Assembly (NCBI GenBank): GCA_020310875.1
Contig: CM035416.1
Coordinates: 4,224,094 to 4,288,093 of the forward strand
Length of the DNA: 64,000 nt
Origin: Ceratopteris richardii
Taxonomy: Eukaryota > Streptophyta > Polypodiopsida > Polypodiales > Pteridaceae
Direction of reading: 5' to 3'
Below, piece by piece: positions 51,153-62,640 of this stretch. The position numbers were made by a program, and so were the translations under genes. How positions within the stretch are numbered: position 1 is the stretch's first letter; the number at the start of each line of letters is the position of its first letter. A model generated the notes under the pieces. That model searched no databases. It was not told the DNA's origin and saw only the letters and a list, made by a program, of their open reading frames with translations.

Positions 51153-52830
51153 CATATGTGGGCCATGTGGTCGCATCCACAAGTATAACATCGTTTCAAT
51201 GAGGTGACCCTTGGTGTTTGTCTATTTTGAACTCCTAGCTTCTTGACAGCCTACTCAGGTATCTCATCTATCACAATGGAGGCTTTGAAAGTATGACTAG
51301 TAGAACTGACAGAATCCTTATAGAGTTTGGACAATTCTAACTCCTCACTCAAGTTGTCTTCTATGTCAATACACATTCTCAAACACTGATCTAGTGTGAT
51401 TGGCTGTTTGAGATATACATATGATCTAAGTTTCTCACTTAGAAGTCCATCCAAAAACAAGGAAACTTGTTTTGCGTGCATAATTAATTCAGGTGTGGGA
51501 CATCTTTCCACATATTGTTTAAATATTTGGCTAGCTTTTCGAATTATTTCTTGAGGTGTCTGATTGAAGTTGTGGATCAAGGATGATGTGTTATGCCTGA
51601 TTCCACTCTTGGAAAATTCTACGATGAATGCTTCTAGTAGTTGACCTATATTTTGGTAGTTGTGACTATTTAGGGGTTGAAACCAATCTAAAGCAGTACC
51701 CTTGAGGGTCAAACCAAATGCCTCAAATTAGGTGAACAAGTCCTCAACCTGTTCGGCTCTTAACACTTGTTTGAACTCAGCCACATGATCATAAGGATCT
51801 CTTGACCCATCAAAGTAGTTTTTCATTGTCTTGACCACTTGAGAGGGTGTAAGGGTTCTTGGGTACTCTCGGGGTCTAGGCAATGGAAAATCATGTTCAT
51901 CTCTTTGATGCCTCTATGTTCTATGTCTCTCTCTTTCATGTCTTTCACTTTCAAGTCCTGATCTATCTCTCCCCACAGTGTGTGCAAAGCTTACCTCAGG
52001 TCTCTCTTTGGCTCTTTCCCTCTAGTTTTCATGAGCTTGTGATGATCCTGCTCCTTGGAGGCCATGGGAAACATTAGACCTTGGTGGAGGAAAAATAAAT
52101 TCAGCCTGCCAAGTGTATGCATGCTTGTCATGCTCTATTACCAAGAACATTCTCTCCGATGTGTTGCCCAGATAGACAACTTTTCCTAGTATATCAAGAT
52201 CTTTGAACTTGTAGATGGTGAGTCCGCCTATTTTGCTAAGTTGATCTAGCTTGAACCTCCAAAAAGCTTCCTCCATTTCTCTATTCAAGAATAGGTATAT
52301 GCTTTGGTTGTCTTGGGGAATCCACTCTAGCGTTATCACTCTAGTCAAGACAAATCTGCCTCGAGGAGTCTTGGGTTCTCGTCCTAGGTCTCCTTGCTCT
52401 AGATCTCCTATCTCATTCTTAGGAATGACATTAACAAACTCATATGTTCTATCTGGTAAGCTGGTAACCACATACATGGTTCCTTGCTTATCAATATATG
52501 ACCCATCTTCAAATTTAACCACTCGGTGTTCAAGTCTGAAGGGTTGATCCGGAGACAACTGATCGCCTCAGGCCATCCTCATAGATGCGAACACATAATC
52601 GGTTGGTCCTAATGTATTCCAATTGTGTCTTATAGTGACCTTCTTGTATCTATAAATAGGGAGTGCCTCAGCTACTTATAGGTCTCTCTCCATGCTAAAA
52701 GACATTTTTGAATCACTTGTTTCTAAACTTAGCATGTAGGGATAACCATTAAGTTATTGTGCCCACCACCTAGTTGTATGGTTGACATTAGCCTCAGATG
52801 ATCTAATGTCTACTAGTCCCAATTTTCCCC
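51153..52830 (-). pseudogene. Gypsy G2 gag, N-terminal and central part
   Basis: Two open blocks match G3. 52022-52558 carries the N-terminal part (YIDKQGTMYVVTSLP, GREPKTPRGRFVLTRVIT, EWIPQDNQSIYLFLNREMEE, GKVVYLGNTSERMF). 51251-51712 carries the Retrotrans_gag-type core (TLKGTALDWFQPLNSHNY, VEFSKSGIRHNTSSLIHNF, VERCPTPELIMHAKQVSLF, LRSYVYLKQPITLDQCLRM). The first zinc knuckle CYTCGCDHMAHIC is at about 51150-51190, with element C inserted at its last residues. Upstream similarity to G3 reaches about 52830. Confidence 0.87.
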
Positions 52831-53957
52831 TTTGTATTGCTCACAATTCTTTAGAGCCCCTTGGCTTGCTAGTCTCACTTGAGGGTCAACTTCAAATTAG
52901 CCTATCAAAAAATCAAACACAATCGAGCTTTCCAATGCACTCTAGAGCTCACAAAAGAGATTTTGGATGAAAAAGTTATGTTAACTCAGGCTCCTTGGGG
53001 TCTGTTGCAGAGCAAAGAGAGCACAAGGCAGAGAAAAAGACGGGCCCCAAAATTTTTTCGATTTGGACACCCAATTTTTGTATTATAACCATTCTTGTAA
53101 TATGTTTTCCGATGTAAATGCACTAGAGGAGTCCTCTAGATACATCCCCACAGAAGATTAGAAGCTTACCCATGTAAATTAGTAGGAAATTAGTCTTTTA
53201 GTGAATAAAGTGCCAGTCTCTTGTGTGAAATGACCATTTTTAGGGCACAAGTATATAAGTCAATTTGTGACTCTTTGTAAAGACTTTTTGCCATTGTGAG
53301 AATCAAGAGCACAGAAATTCGAATTTGTGTCTTCTCCTCTCTGTATCTTCTTCTTTGTGAGCTTGTATGCATGTGTGTTGCTTGGAAAGAGTGTTAGGAA
53401 GTGTTGTCTATCAATGAAAGTGTTTGTTTACTGTTGTTAAGGTGTGTGCGAAGTGTAGGAAGTGCTGGAGTGTAGGAAGGTCATTCCTGTGACTCAGTAT
53501 TTTGCTCATAACTTGAAGTAGAAGCGTCAAAATTGAGTGAAAATACTGCCATTGGATGCGTCTTCTCGAGAGCTTTGAAATGCATATGCTATTCACTATA
53601 TTTGGAGTTCCGAGCTGAGAGAAAAGCTCAATTTACTGTTGGCTGCTGTTCCAAGTATCGTGACACCATGACTAACAGTTGAAGCTTGTTTGGATTAGTC
53701 TTTGCCTTGTTTACACTCTTTGAGTAACTCATTTGCATTGATCGTCATTTGAATGCATGTCTTCGTACACTCGGCTAGGTTTGTATACTCATCGGATTGA
53801 TAATTGAAGCGTGAATCCCCACTATATGCACTTGAGGGAGATTGAGGTATAGTCTCTTTCTCCACAAGTCCCTAAGTTGGTTCTTAGGTACACAGGGTCA
53901 AAATAGGCAAGCAAGAAGTTATGAGAAAATCACAATTTTGATTGAAAATCACCACGT
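52831..53957 (+). other. Non-coding stretch upstream of Gypsy G2 with an LTR-like repeat
   Basis: No gene. 53100-53480 is the inverted partner of 6430-6762. A TATA box TATATAAG lies on the plus strand at 53252-53259, followed by CT-rich sequence as in LTR leaders. The part from 53481 to 53957 shows no similarity inside the window. Copia beta sequence starts at 53958. Whether this stretch is the G2 5' end or another element is open. Confidence 0.5.
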
Positions 53958-54830
53958 TTTATGTCACTTTCATTGATGACCATACATAGAAAGTATCGGT
54001 ATATTTCATGAAGGAAAAGAGTGAGGTGTTCACTCACTTCCAAAATTTTAAAGCTATGGTGGAAAAGAAGACATGAAAGTATATTCAGACATTAAGATTT
54101 GATGGAGGATGTGAACACATGTCAAATGAGTTCAAAAAATTTCTAAAAATTCATGTAATTCGATGTTAGTTTTCATGAAGATACACATCACAACAGAATG
54201 GCATTGCTGAACAAAAAAATAGACACATTGCAAAAATAACAAGAGCCTTGATGACTGAGAGGAATATGCTTCATTGTTATTGGGCAAAAGTTGTGCACAC
54301 TGTTGTATGCATCATGAACAGAACTCCGATTGTTATTGTACATCAAGTTATACCTGAAGAGAAGTTCATAGGTAAAAGTCCAAACTTATCACATATGAGA
54401 GTATTTGGTTGTATTGTATACATACATGTTCGAGATGAGTTGAGGACGAAACCTAATCCAAAGGCAAAAAAATATACCTTCATTGGGTACTCCCTTGAGA
54501 AAAAGGTATATAAATGTTATAAGCCACTCACAAGACATGTGAAGGTAAGCAGAGATGTGGTATTTGATGAAATGTCAAGCTTCTATGCAGATGTCAAAGA
54601 AGGACTTAATCTTGAACCAAATGAAAAGAAAATGTTGAAAAATCAAGTGCAGAATCTCAAGTTTTGAATGGAGCAGATGCATCACCAAGCAATAGTTCCA
54701 ACTCAAATCCATGGAGTGGAAGATTGCATGGAAACTTTAGTCCAACTAATTCATCAAACACATCCAAGAAAGGTAAAGAAAATATTTCTCATGGTAGTAC
54801 AACATTTACACGTTTTGAAGACATTGTACT
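53958..54830 (+). pseudogene. Copia beta copy 3 (probably the 3' half of copy 2): integrase
   Basis: FYVTFIDDHT, VYFMKEKSEVFTHFQNFKA, TLRFDGGCEHMSNEF, YTSQQNGIAEQKNRHI, then the open frame 54248-54667 with YWAKVVHTVVCIMNRTP, LSHMRVFGCIVYIHVRDE and KYTFIGYSLEKKVYKCY, and part of the Ser/Asn-rich linker. It starts about 35 bases downstream of the point where copy 2 breaks at 18717, in the same orientation. It stops near 54830 where Gypsy G3 begins; no RT follows. Confidence 0.83.
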
Positions 54831-54873
54831 TAAGTCTGACGGAACGAGAACTCAAAAGTACAACGAAAAGTCG

Positions 54874-56400
54874 ATGCTTGACGCTTACAGTAAGACAAAA
54901 CAAGAACTTAAAGGAATCTAAAAAGAATCAAGCAATAAAGAACAAAGAACCATTGACGATCAGAGAGTGCCAAGAAGTAAATTCATGAACCTTAGATCGG
55001 GCAAGCATATAGGTAAGTCAGACCGACGAAGCCTTAGATCATCAGAAGCAAGTGTAGGAACTACTGCACGATCGTGGGCACAACAATTGAATAGCTACCC
55101 TTACGAGTTGAGCTCAGATACTAGTGAATCGGAAATGGCTTTTAGCACAGAAAGACTAGAAGGAGGGTTAAACATAGCATATCTGGAAAGACCTGGAGGA
55201 CCCTATAGAACTCAATTAGAATTTGTCCGAACCAACCGCTTAGGTGCTCACATCTACGAGGATGGTTTGCGAAGACAAGTGGTGCAAATGCATAATCCTA
55301 ATCAACCCATTGGATTGGAACATCCAATGGTGAAATTTGAGAGAGACGCATACATAGATAAAGAGGGAACAATGTACATCATAAATACTCAACCAAGTAA
55401 TACTAATGAGTTTGGTCTAATTCAGTTAGAAACGGAACTGAGAGCCCAAGGAAAAGAACTAGTAGGAGAAGAACCTAGGACACCTAGAGGGAAATCTGTA
55501 CTGACAAGAGTACTAATCCCAGAGTGGATCCCTCAGGACAATAGAAGCATCGAGTTGTTTGTAAATAAGGAAATCGATGAAGCATTTTGGAGGTACAGAA
55601 TGGAACAACCTAGTGAGGTAGGCTCCATCATGATCTATGAGTTCAAGGACCAAGATACACCTGGAAAGGTTGTATACCTGGATGAAACTTCAGAACGAGT
55701 ATTTGTGGTACCAGACCATGCAAGAAATACCTACACATGGAGAGGTGATTTAGTATTCCCTCCATCTCGAGCAAATGTAAATACAAGCCATCAAGGTGTT
55801 GGAACATCCTCAGCCCATGGCACTCAAAGAGAGAAGAACAAAGAAAGACCAGAAGTAAGTTTCACTCATCCCATAGGGAGAGATAAACCACCATGGACAC
55901 AGATAGAATGGAAAGACAAAGGGGACCAAGAATACTAGATGGTAGAGACAATTTTCCTCTACCTAGACCACGTGAACACCCAAGGGTATTAAGGCCCACT
56001 CAGTTAGTGAAGTCCATGAAAAACTACTTTGATGGGACAAGAGATCCCTATGATCATGTTGCAGAATTTCAGCAAGTACTACGAGCAGAGCAAGTAGAAG
56101 ACATGTTTACGCAATACAATGCATTTGGACTAACGTTAAAGAATACTGCTTTAACTTGGTTCCAACCATTGCAACAAAGGCAATTTAGAGATATCCATCA
56201 CTTGTTAGATTCATTCATCACTGAATTCTCTAAAAGTGGGATCAGACATGATATGTCTTCATTGATTCATAGTTTCAAACAGACCCCTCAGGAACAGACT
56301 TACAGGACGTAGATTTAGACAATATGTGGAGAGATGTCCGAAATGCAAGAGTTACCCTCACAAGCCAAGCAAGTGTCATTGTTTTTAGATGGCATCTTGA
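54874..56400 (+). pseudogene. Gypsy G3 gag, N-terminal and central part
   Basis: The main open block starts at 54967 (MPRSKFMNLRSGKHIGKSDR); an in-frame upstream Met lies near 54874, but a stop separates them. The block has HPMVKFERDAYIDKEGTMYI, EEPRTPRGKSVLTRVLIPEW, VVYLDETSERVFVV and on to 55938. After a small shift, the Retrotrans_gag-type core follows: KSMKNYFDGTRDPYDHVAEF, LTLKNTALTWFQPLQQRQF, TEFSKSGIRHDMSSLIHSF. Gag forms the particle and binds RNA. It breaks off at DGIL where the TIR element is inserted. Confidence 0.88.
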
Positions 56401-57286
56401 CATTAGGGGAAAAAATGAACCCTGAATGGGCCTTTTAGCTCAAGGGCTGATTAGTGATGGACCAATGAGAAGAGGGTGGTGGCCACAGTCTAGTCCTTTA
56501 ATCACATAGACTAGGCATAGGCTTCCCTTGTTTTGGTGTGGTCAAAGAGGAAAAAACCACCAAAAACTCGTGGTTTTGTTGTGTGAATGGTTTTGAAAGA
56601 CTTACAAATCAATTGGAGCCCTTGGATTGGCATTCTCTTCAATGGTATAGATCTTCTTCCCCCTCAAAAAGGTGCCTTTTGATATAGGCCATTGGATTAG
56701 ATCTCCCATCGGATGGCTGGCAACGATTTCTTTGATTTTGGGCGCCTTCGAATGGGCACCATTGGATCTTCTCATGATCTGATGGCTGAGAATAAGAGCC
56801 CCAATGGAAAGCGCACCTTTGCACATGGATCCTTGGATCAAACATGGATCGGACGGCCTCATTTGACTGCGCAATTCAGATCAGCGTCAACTACGGAGGA
56901 TCGTTGGATCAAACATGGATCGGACGGCCTCAATCGACTGTGCTCTTCAGATCAGCGCCGAATGCGGAGGATCGTTGGATCTAGGACAATCCAAGGGTGT
57001 ATTTTCTTGCAGAGAGTGCGAAAAAGTAAATCCGCAGAGAATCTATCATCATATGCTCATGTCAGACTCTCTCTCTAGAGCTTGTTGTCGTTTAATCTTG
57101 TCCATTAAATTGGAGCATCGAACGGCCAAAGTACAATCCTTCTTCGAATTTGAATACAAAATTCTATGAAAGAATATTTTATTGTGCAATACCACAAGTG
57201 GTTTTTGAAGGCCCCTTAATCCCTTTGATTAAGCTTTTTAATCCAATTCCTTACAAGGCCCATGCAAGGCTCATTTTTTCCCCTAA
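56401..57286. mobile_element. Non-autonomous TIR DNA transposon (MITE-like)
   Basis: 886 bp. The left end (56401-56432) and the reverse complement of the right end (57288 down to 57257) both begin CATTAGGGGAAAAAATGA and match over 32 bp with about three differences. TGA flanks it on both sides (56398-56400 and 57287-57289). Removing it with one TGA restores the gag frame (GIL-SSKLRSY, compared with GLL-SEKLRSY in G2). It has no transposase; the longest open frames are chance. The 3-bp duplication suits CACTA or PIF/Harbinger types, but the ends do not decide it. Confidence 0.8.
56835..56985. repeat. Two-and-a-bit tandem repeats of about 70 bp inside the TIR element
   Basis: The word TTGGATCAAACATGGATCGG and the following GACGGCCTCA recur at spacing 71 (56834 and 56905), and a third TTGGATC lies 70 bases later (56975). 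Such subterminal or internal tandem repeats can bind transposase. Confidence 0.75.
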
Positions 57287-58428
57287 TGAGCTCTAAACTA
57301 CGCTCCTATGTGTACTTGAAGGAACCTAGAACGCTAGAGCAATGTGTAAGAATTTGTATAGACATTGAGGACAACCTTGGAGATGAGTTGGAACTCTCAA
57401 AGGTCTATAAGGATTCAGATTGTTCATCTCTAGCATCCTCAAAACTGTCTAGCTCAATAGAAGACCTAGCAGAAAAAGTGGCCTAGAAACTAGGAGTTTC
57501 TAATAAACAGATTCCAAGGTTAAGAACAAACAAGCGTTGTTACACCTGTGGTGGTGATCATATGGCAAATGTGTGTCCCAATGCAACACAACCGCAAGCC
57601 AACCCTAGTGGCCAATACTGTACAATTGAGAGAAGATACACAAATCACACGGCTCAAGACTACCCACACAACAAACAAGCAGTAAGATAGAACTACCTGC
57701 AAGCATACCCCCAGCTAGGAAGGTATCAAGGTCAATATAATGCTCAGCCTCATTACTATAGGCCTCCTCAGAACTATCCTTATCAGGCTCAACAGAGACC
57801 ACAACCTGTTTTAGCTCAACAGCCACCCCCACCAGCTAATGTCATCTCAGTCAAATATGCTGCTGCAGAAGAGAACCTCAGTAGGGCTTTAGTGCCTTCA
57901 TCACCCCTGACCACAGAAAGTGACCCAAACTCAAACAGTTTTGACTCTACTCATGTAGATAGTCCACCCATGTATTACACAGAGTCACCAGAACATGTGG
58001 AAACATATCATTATGATAGTCCGCCATTGGAACCCATTTGGGAGCCCGACTATGCTAATGTGATGTATGCCAATCCTAATCCAAGGCCCCAATTAAGACA
58101 ACAAAGACCACAGGGCCCTAGAGGACCATTCTTTAGGTGCCAAGGAGATCATTTCATAAAGGATTGTCCACATCCTCCAATAGCAGGACAGTCACAATAC
58201 TATAACATACAAGCCTTTTGCGCCGAGTGTGGTAAAGAGCATATCATCAAAGATTGTCCTAAGAACCCTGCGAATGTTTCAAAAGTGACAACCATCAATG
58301 TGATAGGTATTGTGCATAACACAGATGGATCCAACCCTACATACGTGCCTATCCAAGCTATAATGAGAGCCCAGGCGCTCTTACAGAATCAACAGCTTAA
58401 TCTTGAAAAAATAGTCGGAACTAGCTAA
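57287..58428 (+). pseudogene. Gypsy G3 gag, knuckle region
   Basis: Continues SSKLRSYVYLKEPRTLEQC, then three CCHC-type modules. The first is CYTCGGDHMANVC (57538-57576, complete). The second is FRCQGDHFIKDC near 58135, with the first Cys replaced by Phe. The third is CAECGKEHIIKDC (58220-58258, complete). Between them lies a Pro/Gln/Tyr-rich stretch (57700-57840). Stops are at 57484, 57688 and 58426. Gypsy gag usually has one or two knuckles, so three is unusual. Confidence 0.83.
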
Positions 58429-59205
58429 GTTGGAGAATCTAGCAGGAATAAAAAAATGAAATCTTGGAAAGATTCCAGAGAAAGAATCAAGAGAAAGTGG
58501 AGTAAAAAAAGAACTTAGTTGGAAGGAAGTTTAAAGGAATTGAGAGCCAAAATCCTAGAATTGACTTCTCAAGAATCGAATCAGGAGAATCTAGCTCAGA
58601 GGTCAGGATTAGTTTTAGCAGAACTCGTACCAAAAAACCTGGACATGATGTTTTGTGCGTATCAGGCAAGATTAAAGGAAGGACCATAGATAGCTGAAAT
58701 GAGTAAGAACCACCCTCAAGCAGACTTAGAAATTGAGAGAACTAAACTTTGCATGAAGATGGTAGAATTATCACAAACCATGTTTGAAGCCTCTCGTTAT
58801 CTTAATTGGAATAACATGGCAAAACCTGAGTTACACTTTCAAGGACTACTGGAGAGGTTAGAATACTTGATTGATAGCAAGGAGAAAAAGAATCAGCATA
58901 GGAACCCAAACGACTTTGAGGCACAGGAAAGAAATGCACCATCCCTGTCTCAAGTACCCAACATAGAGGGTGAACACAATTTATCTTCCATACATAGGTA
59001 TTCACATGAATTTCTAAGAGAAATCCAAGAAGAGAAGTGGAGAAAAGAACAAGGAACCCATCCTCCTATTCAAGAAATAGACGACTTGCAAGAGCAATTT
59101 CCCCAAGACATTCCCTCTATCTACGATGATGTAGAGGAAGAGCAACTGAGTGAACACACAGGCTTTGAATCCAATTCTTTGCGAGGATTACCTCAGTTCA
59201 CATGA
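58429..59205 (+). pseudogene. Gypsy G3 gag-protease spacer
   Basis: After the stop at 58426, similarity to G2 continues (MFCAYQARLKEGP, TKLCMKMVELSQTMFEASRY, LQEQFPQDIPSIYDDVEEE). The chain is acidic and helical-looking, and lies between the knuckles and protease 1. The open block is 58699-59205. No function is known to me. Confidence 0.7.
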
Positions 59206-59808
59206 CCTTGGGAAGCCAAGTCGGTTATCATGAGAGCACCCACAATAATAGTGAGGAATGAAGAATCAGTAATCCCTAGAAACATGGAAGCGATAAAGAA
59301 CACTAAAGTACAATGTCACCTCACTCTAGAGGAGTTGTTGAAGGTTAAACCAGAATTGTGGAAGCATGTAGCAAATCAATTCCCTGAGGTTGCTACTACG
59401 CCCTCACAAATAGGATCACATAGGAAGGTACCAGAAATACCCGTAGAAAGAATCGGAGATGTAAGGGAAGGAGAGGAAGGTAACACTTATCTTCCAATAA
59501 CCCATCAGGGCTACACCACGAAAGCCATCCTAGATTCAGGAGCTAGAGTAGCCATCGCTACCACCGCTTTATGGAAATGTTGGGGTAAGCCAGCATTAAG
59601 ACCCACCAGGATGAAGCTACAAATGGCTGACGGACATAAAGAGAAACCATTAGTTTTACTTGAAGGCATATCTCTCACCACTTGTGGTGTAGAGTTTGAG
59701 CATACTTTCGCCATTTGTGATTTTGGGAAAAATCATGCTTATGAGATGATTTTAGGACGACCATGCATGCGTCAGTTGTAAATTGTACAAGATTGGGGAA
59801 CTAATTCT
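59206..59808 (+). pseudogene. Gypsy G3 protease 1
   Basis: Open frame 59230-59781. The catalytic site is AILDSGARVAIATTALWK (D-S-G intact, about 59525-59545), the flap region LRPTRMKLQMADGHKEKP, and the hydrophobic-Gly motif MILGRPCMRQL. A TAA at 59779-59781 matches the TAA of G1 at 6821-6823, while G2 has Gln there. IVQDWGTNSLYLQH continues after it. This is the best-preserved protease 1 in the window. Confidence 0.87.
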
Positions 59809-60650
59809 TTGTACTTGCAACATTTAGGAGTGACTATTAAAGTCAATCTTAAAGACTATTCCCATCGAGATGTACCCCCAATACAATGGAATACCATCCA
59901 TAAGACACAAGAAGAAACAGAATCGATACATTCATTGGAATCAGACCCCTCATGGTTGCATGAGGATACTCATCTATGGATGTGTAAAGTAGCCAAAAAA
60001 GAGGAAGAACGGTTAAAACCAGGACTTTAGGTTCAGAACAACATCCACGAACTCTTCAAGACCTAGCTTACGCACCTGTAGTATCTCCAGAAGAGGAATT
60101 CGAGCCTCATGGTTAGGCAAAAATTTTAGCAACGATGGATGTAGCCATCAATGAAGAACAATGGACACCCCACTGTGACGAGGATGTCTATGACATGTCA
60201 GTCTTCACAATAGAGCCAATCATGTGTGATTCAATTATAGAAGAATGCGAACCTAGCACTGATGCATTCGAGGATGCAAGCGACTTCGATCTAGAGTCAA
60301 TTATTATGGATCCTCCATTTGCATCAGATGAAGAATATTTCTATGAAGTAGAAGCTCACCCTCAGAGACATGAAGAAATTATGAATGATGTGAGGTTAAC
60401 CACACAAGTGACTGCCAAAAGTGAAGGTAAGAAAAGAAAGAAGAAAGAAACCACGTCAGAGGAAGAAGAATCTTTGTTTGAGGTTCCCGAAAATTTCAAG
60501 AAGTATGAAATAGAAGATAGAAGAATCATGGTACGAATTCCTAATAGAAAATCTGATGTTGGAGAAGTATATGATAATCGAGAGAAAACAAAAAAAATCA
60601 TAGTCACCATAGAATGATAAGAAGAAAAATGTACATACATAGGGCATGAT
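59809..60650 (+). pseudogene. Gypsy G3 protease-RT linker
   Basis: Two open blocks: 59809-60030 (MYLQHLGVTIKVNLKDYSHR, LHEDTHLWMCKVAKKEEER) and 60135-60617 (acidic; ESLFEVPENFKKYEIEDRRI, IPNRKSDVGEVYDNREKTKK). The stop at 60615 separates it from RT. It is the same linker as in G1 and G2. Confidence 0.75.
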
Positions 60651-61400
60651 TTGACGAATGAAGAAGAAGAAGAGTTAGTTGCCCTATTGCGAGAATATAG
60701 AGATGTGTTCGCCTGGAGTTACAAAGACTTGAAAGGAGTAGACCCGGATATATGCTCCCATAGAATCCCTATGACTCCAGACGCAAAACCTATGAAACAG
60801 AAAGCGTACACGTACAATGATAACTACGTTGCGAAGATTAAAGAACAAATAGATCGTTTGATAGAAGCAGGATTCATTTACGAAATTGAGCATACCGAGT
60901 GGGTATCCCCCATTGTGGTTGTGCCCAAAAAGAATGGAAAATTGCATGTGTGTATTAACCTTAAAAAAGTTAATGCTGCCACGATTAGAGACAGTTATCC
61001 TCTTCCTATCACGGAACATTTATTGGAAAGAGTTGCGGGCAAGGAAGTTTACAGCTTTCTTGATGGTTTTTCAGGCCATAATCAAGTAGCCATTGCTCCC
61101 GAAGATCAACACAAGACAGCTTTTGCCACATAATGGGGCATATTTGCATTTCGCATGATGCCTTTTGGGCTCACAAATGCACCCGCCACTTTCCAGCGAC
61201 TCATGTGTCATGTTTTTAAGGAATTCTTACGCAAGAATTTGGAAGTCTATGTCGATGACATATGTGCACATTCAAATATGAAGCAGACGCATATCCCATA
61301 ATTAAGGCAAGTATTTGACAAATGTCGAAAATATCAAGTTTTTTTGAACCCAGAAAAGTGTGTTTTCATGGTCAGACAAGGCAAAATTATAGGACACATT
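60651..61400 (+). pseudogene. Gypsy G3 reverse transcriptase
   Basis: VALLREYRDVFAWSYKDLKG, KAYTYNDNYVAKIKEQIDRL, EWVSPIVVVPKKNGKLHVC, SFLDGFSGHNQVAIAPEDQH, then TAA at 61131-61133 where G1 has Glu. FRMMPFGLTNAPATFQRLM and the active site LEVYVDDICAHS (YVDD at 61248-61259) follow, then NPEKCVFMVRQGKIIGHIVS. The catalytic site is intact. Confidence 0.9.
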
Positions 61401-62265
61401 GTGTCTAAGAATGGAATCTCAACGGACGAAGAAAAAGTGAAAGTAATTGTCGATCTACTTAGGCCAAGTAACGTAAAAGAGGTATGAGCATTTATGGGTC
61501 ATTGTGGTTATTATAGACGATTCATACACATGTATGCAATCATAGCCAAGCCATTGCACTCTCTTTTAATCAAGTTTGAATGGATAGATGAGTGTGAGAA
61601 TTCATTCAATGAACTTGAACGACGTTTGTGCTCAGCCCTATATTGACAACCCCAGATTAGAGTAAGCCATTCCATCTACATGTGGATGCATCCAACTATG
61701 CCATAGGATGTATGTTGGCACAACCCACGAATGAAGGAAATGTAGATCTCCCCATAGCTTATGCAAGCAGACAATTGAATGCAGCAGAAAGAAATTACAC
61801 CACGACAGAACGAGAAGGATTAGGAATGATCTATGCCGTAAAGAAATTCAGACACTATTTGTTGGCAAACAAGTTCAAGTTCTTTACAGATCATGAAGCA
61901 TTATTGTACTTAGTCAATAAACCTTGTAACACAAGATGACTAATACGTTGGTTTCTATTACTCATGGAGTATGACTTTGAAGTAGTAGTCAGGAAAGGAG
62001 AGACACATCTTAGAGCTGACCACCTCTCAAGATTAAGCACAGGAGAAGCTCCTCAAGGAATAGCATATGAATTACCCGATGCATATTTGTTTAACCTTGA
62101 GATAGTACCAGAATGGGCTAAGCCTATTGTCCCTATTCTCACATATGGACCCAAGAATCCTAGGATAATGATCAAAGAAGGAGAAATCACCAAGTCTCAA
62201 AGATATCAAATAATAGCAGGAAGTATATAGAAACAGGATAATCAAAAGATTCTTGCTTGTTGTGT
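61401..62265 (+). pseudogene. Gypsy G3 RNase H and spacer
   Basis: LHVDASNYAIGCMLAQPTNE, AERNYTTTEREGLGMIYAVK, FFTDHEALLYLVNKPC, a TGA at 61936, then LMEYDFEVVVRKGETHLRAD. The spacer (FNLEIVPEWAKPIVPILTYG) ends at a TAG near 62228. The D-E-D catalytic residues are visible. Confidence 0.86.
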
Positions 62266-62640
62266 AGATGAATCAGAACATGCAAATTGGTTGCAATTAG
62301 CACACATCCGTGCATTAAAGCAACATCATTCAAAACATCATACATTACAGATTCTGCATAGACTAAGAGTATATTGGCCTTCGATGGAAGCAGATGTCTA
62401 CAATTTGTGTAAAGGATGCCCTGTTGTGAAAGACCACCTGTAGAACATGCTACGTTATATCACATGTCTCTCACACCAAAATGGAGTGAACCATTAGTGA
62501 CATACTTGAGGATGAAAACATTCCCTCAAGGAATGACCTTAGCATGACAACGAAGCCTAGAGCAGGAAGCTCAAGACTATTCACTTATTGGCGACAATCT
62601 ATACAAATGAGGACGAGATAGATACTTAAGACAATGTGTT
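62266..62640 (+). pseudogene. Gypsy G3 first H2C2 zinc-binding module, decayed
   Basis: Reads NWLQLAHIRALKQHHSKHHT, LRVYWPSMEADVYNLCKGC, then PVVK where C-x2-C is expected, so one Cys is lost. Its position matches the first module of G1 and G2. The spacer after it has several stops and shifts. Confidence 0.68.

Noticed and set aside
56835..56985. CRISPR-like spaced repeats
   Set aside because: Only two to three head-to-tail 70-bp units without unique spacers, in a plant transposon.
56713..57078. 121-codon frame inside the TIR element
   Set aside because: It is made largely of the 70-bp tandem repeats and has no transposase motif.
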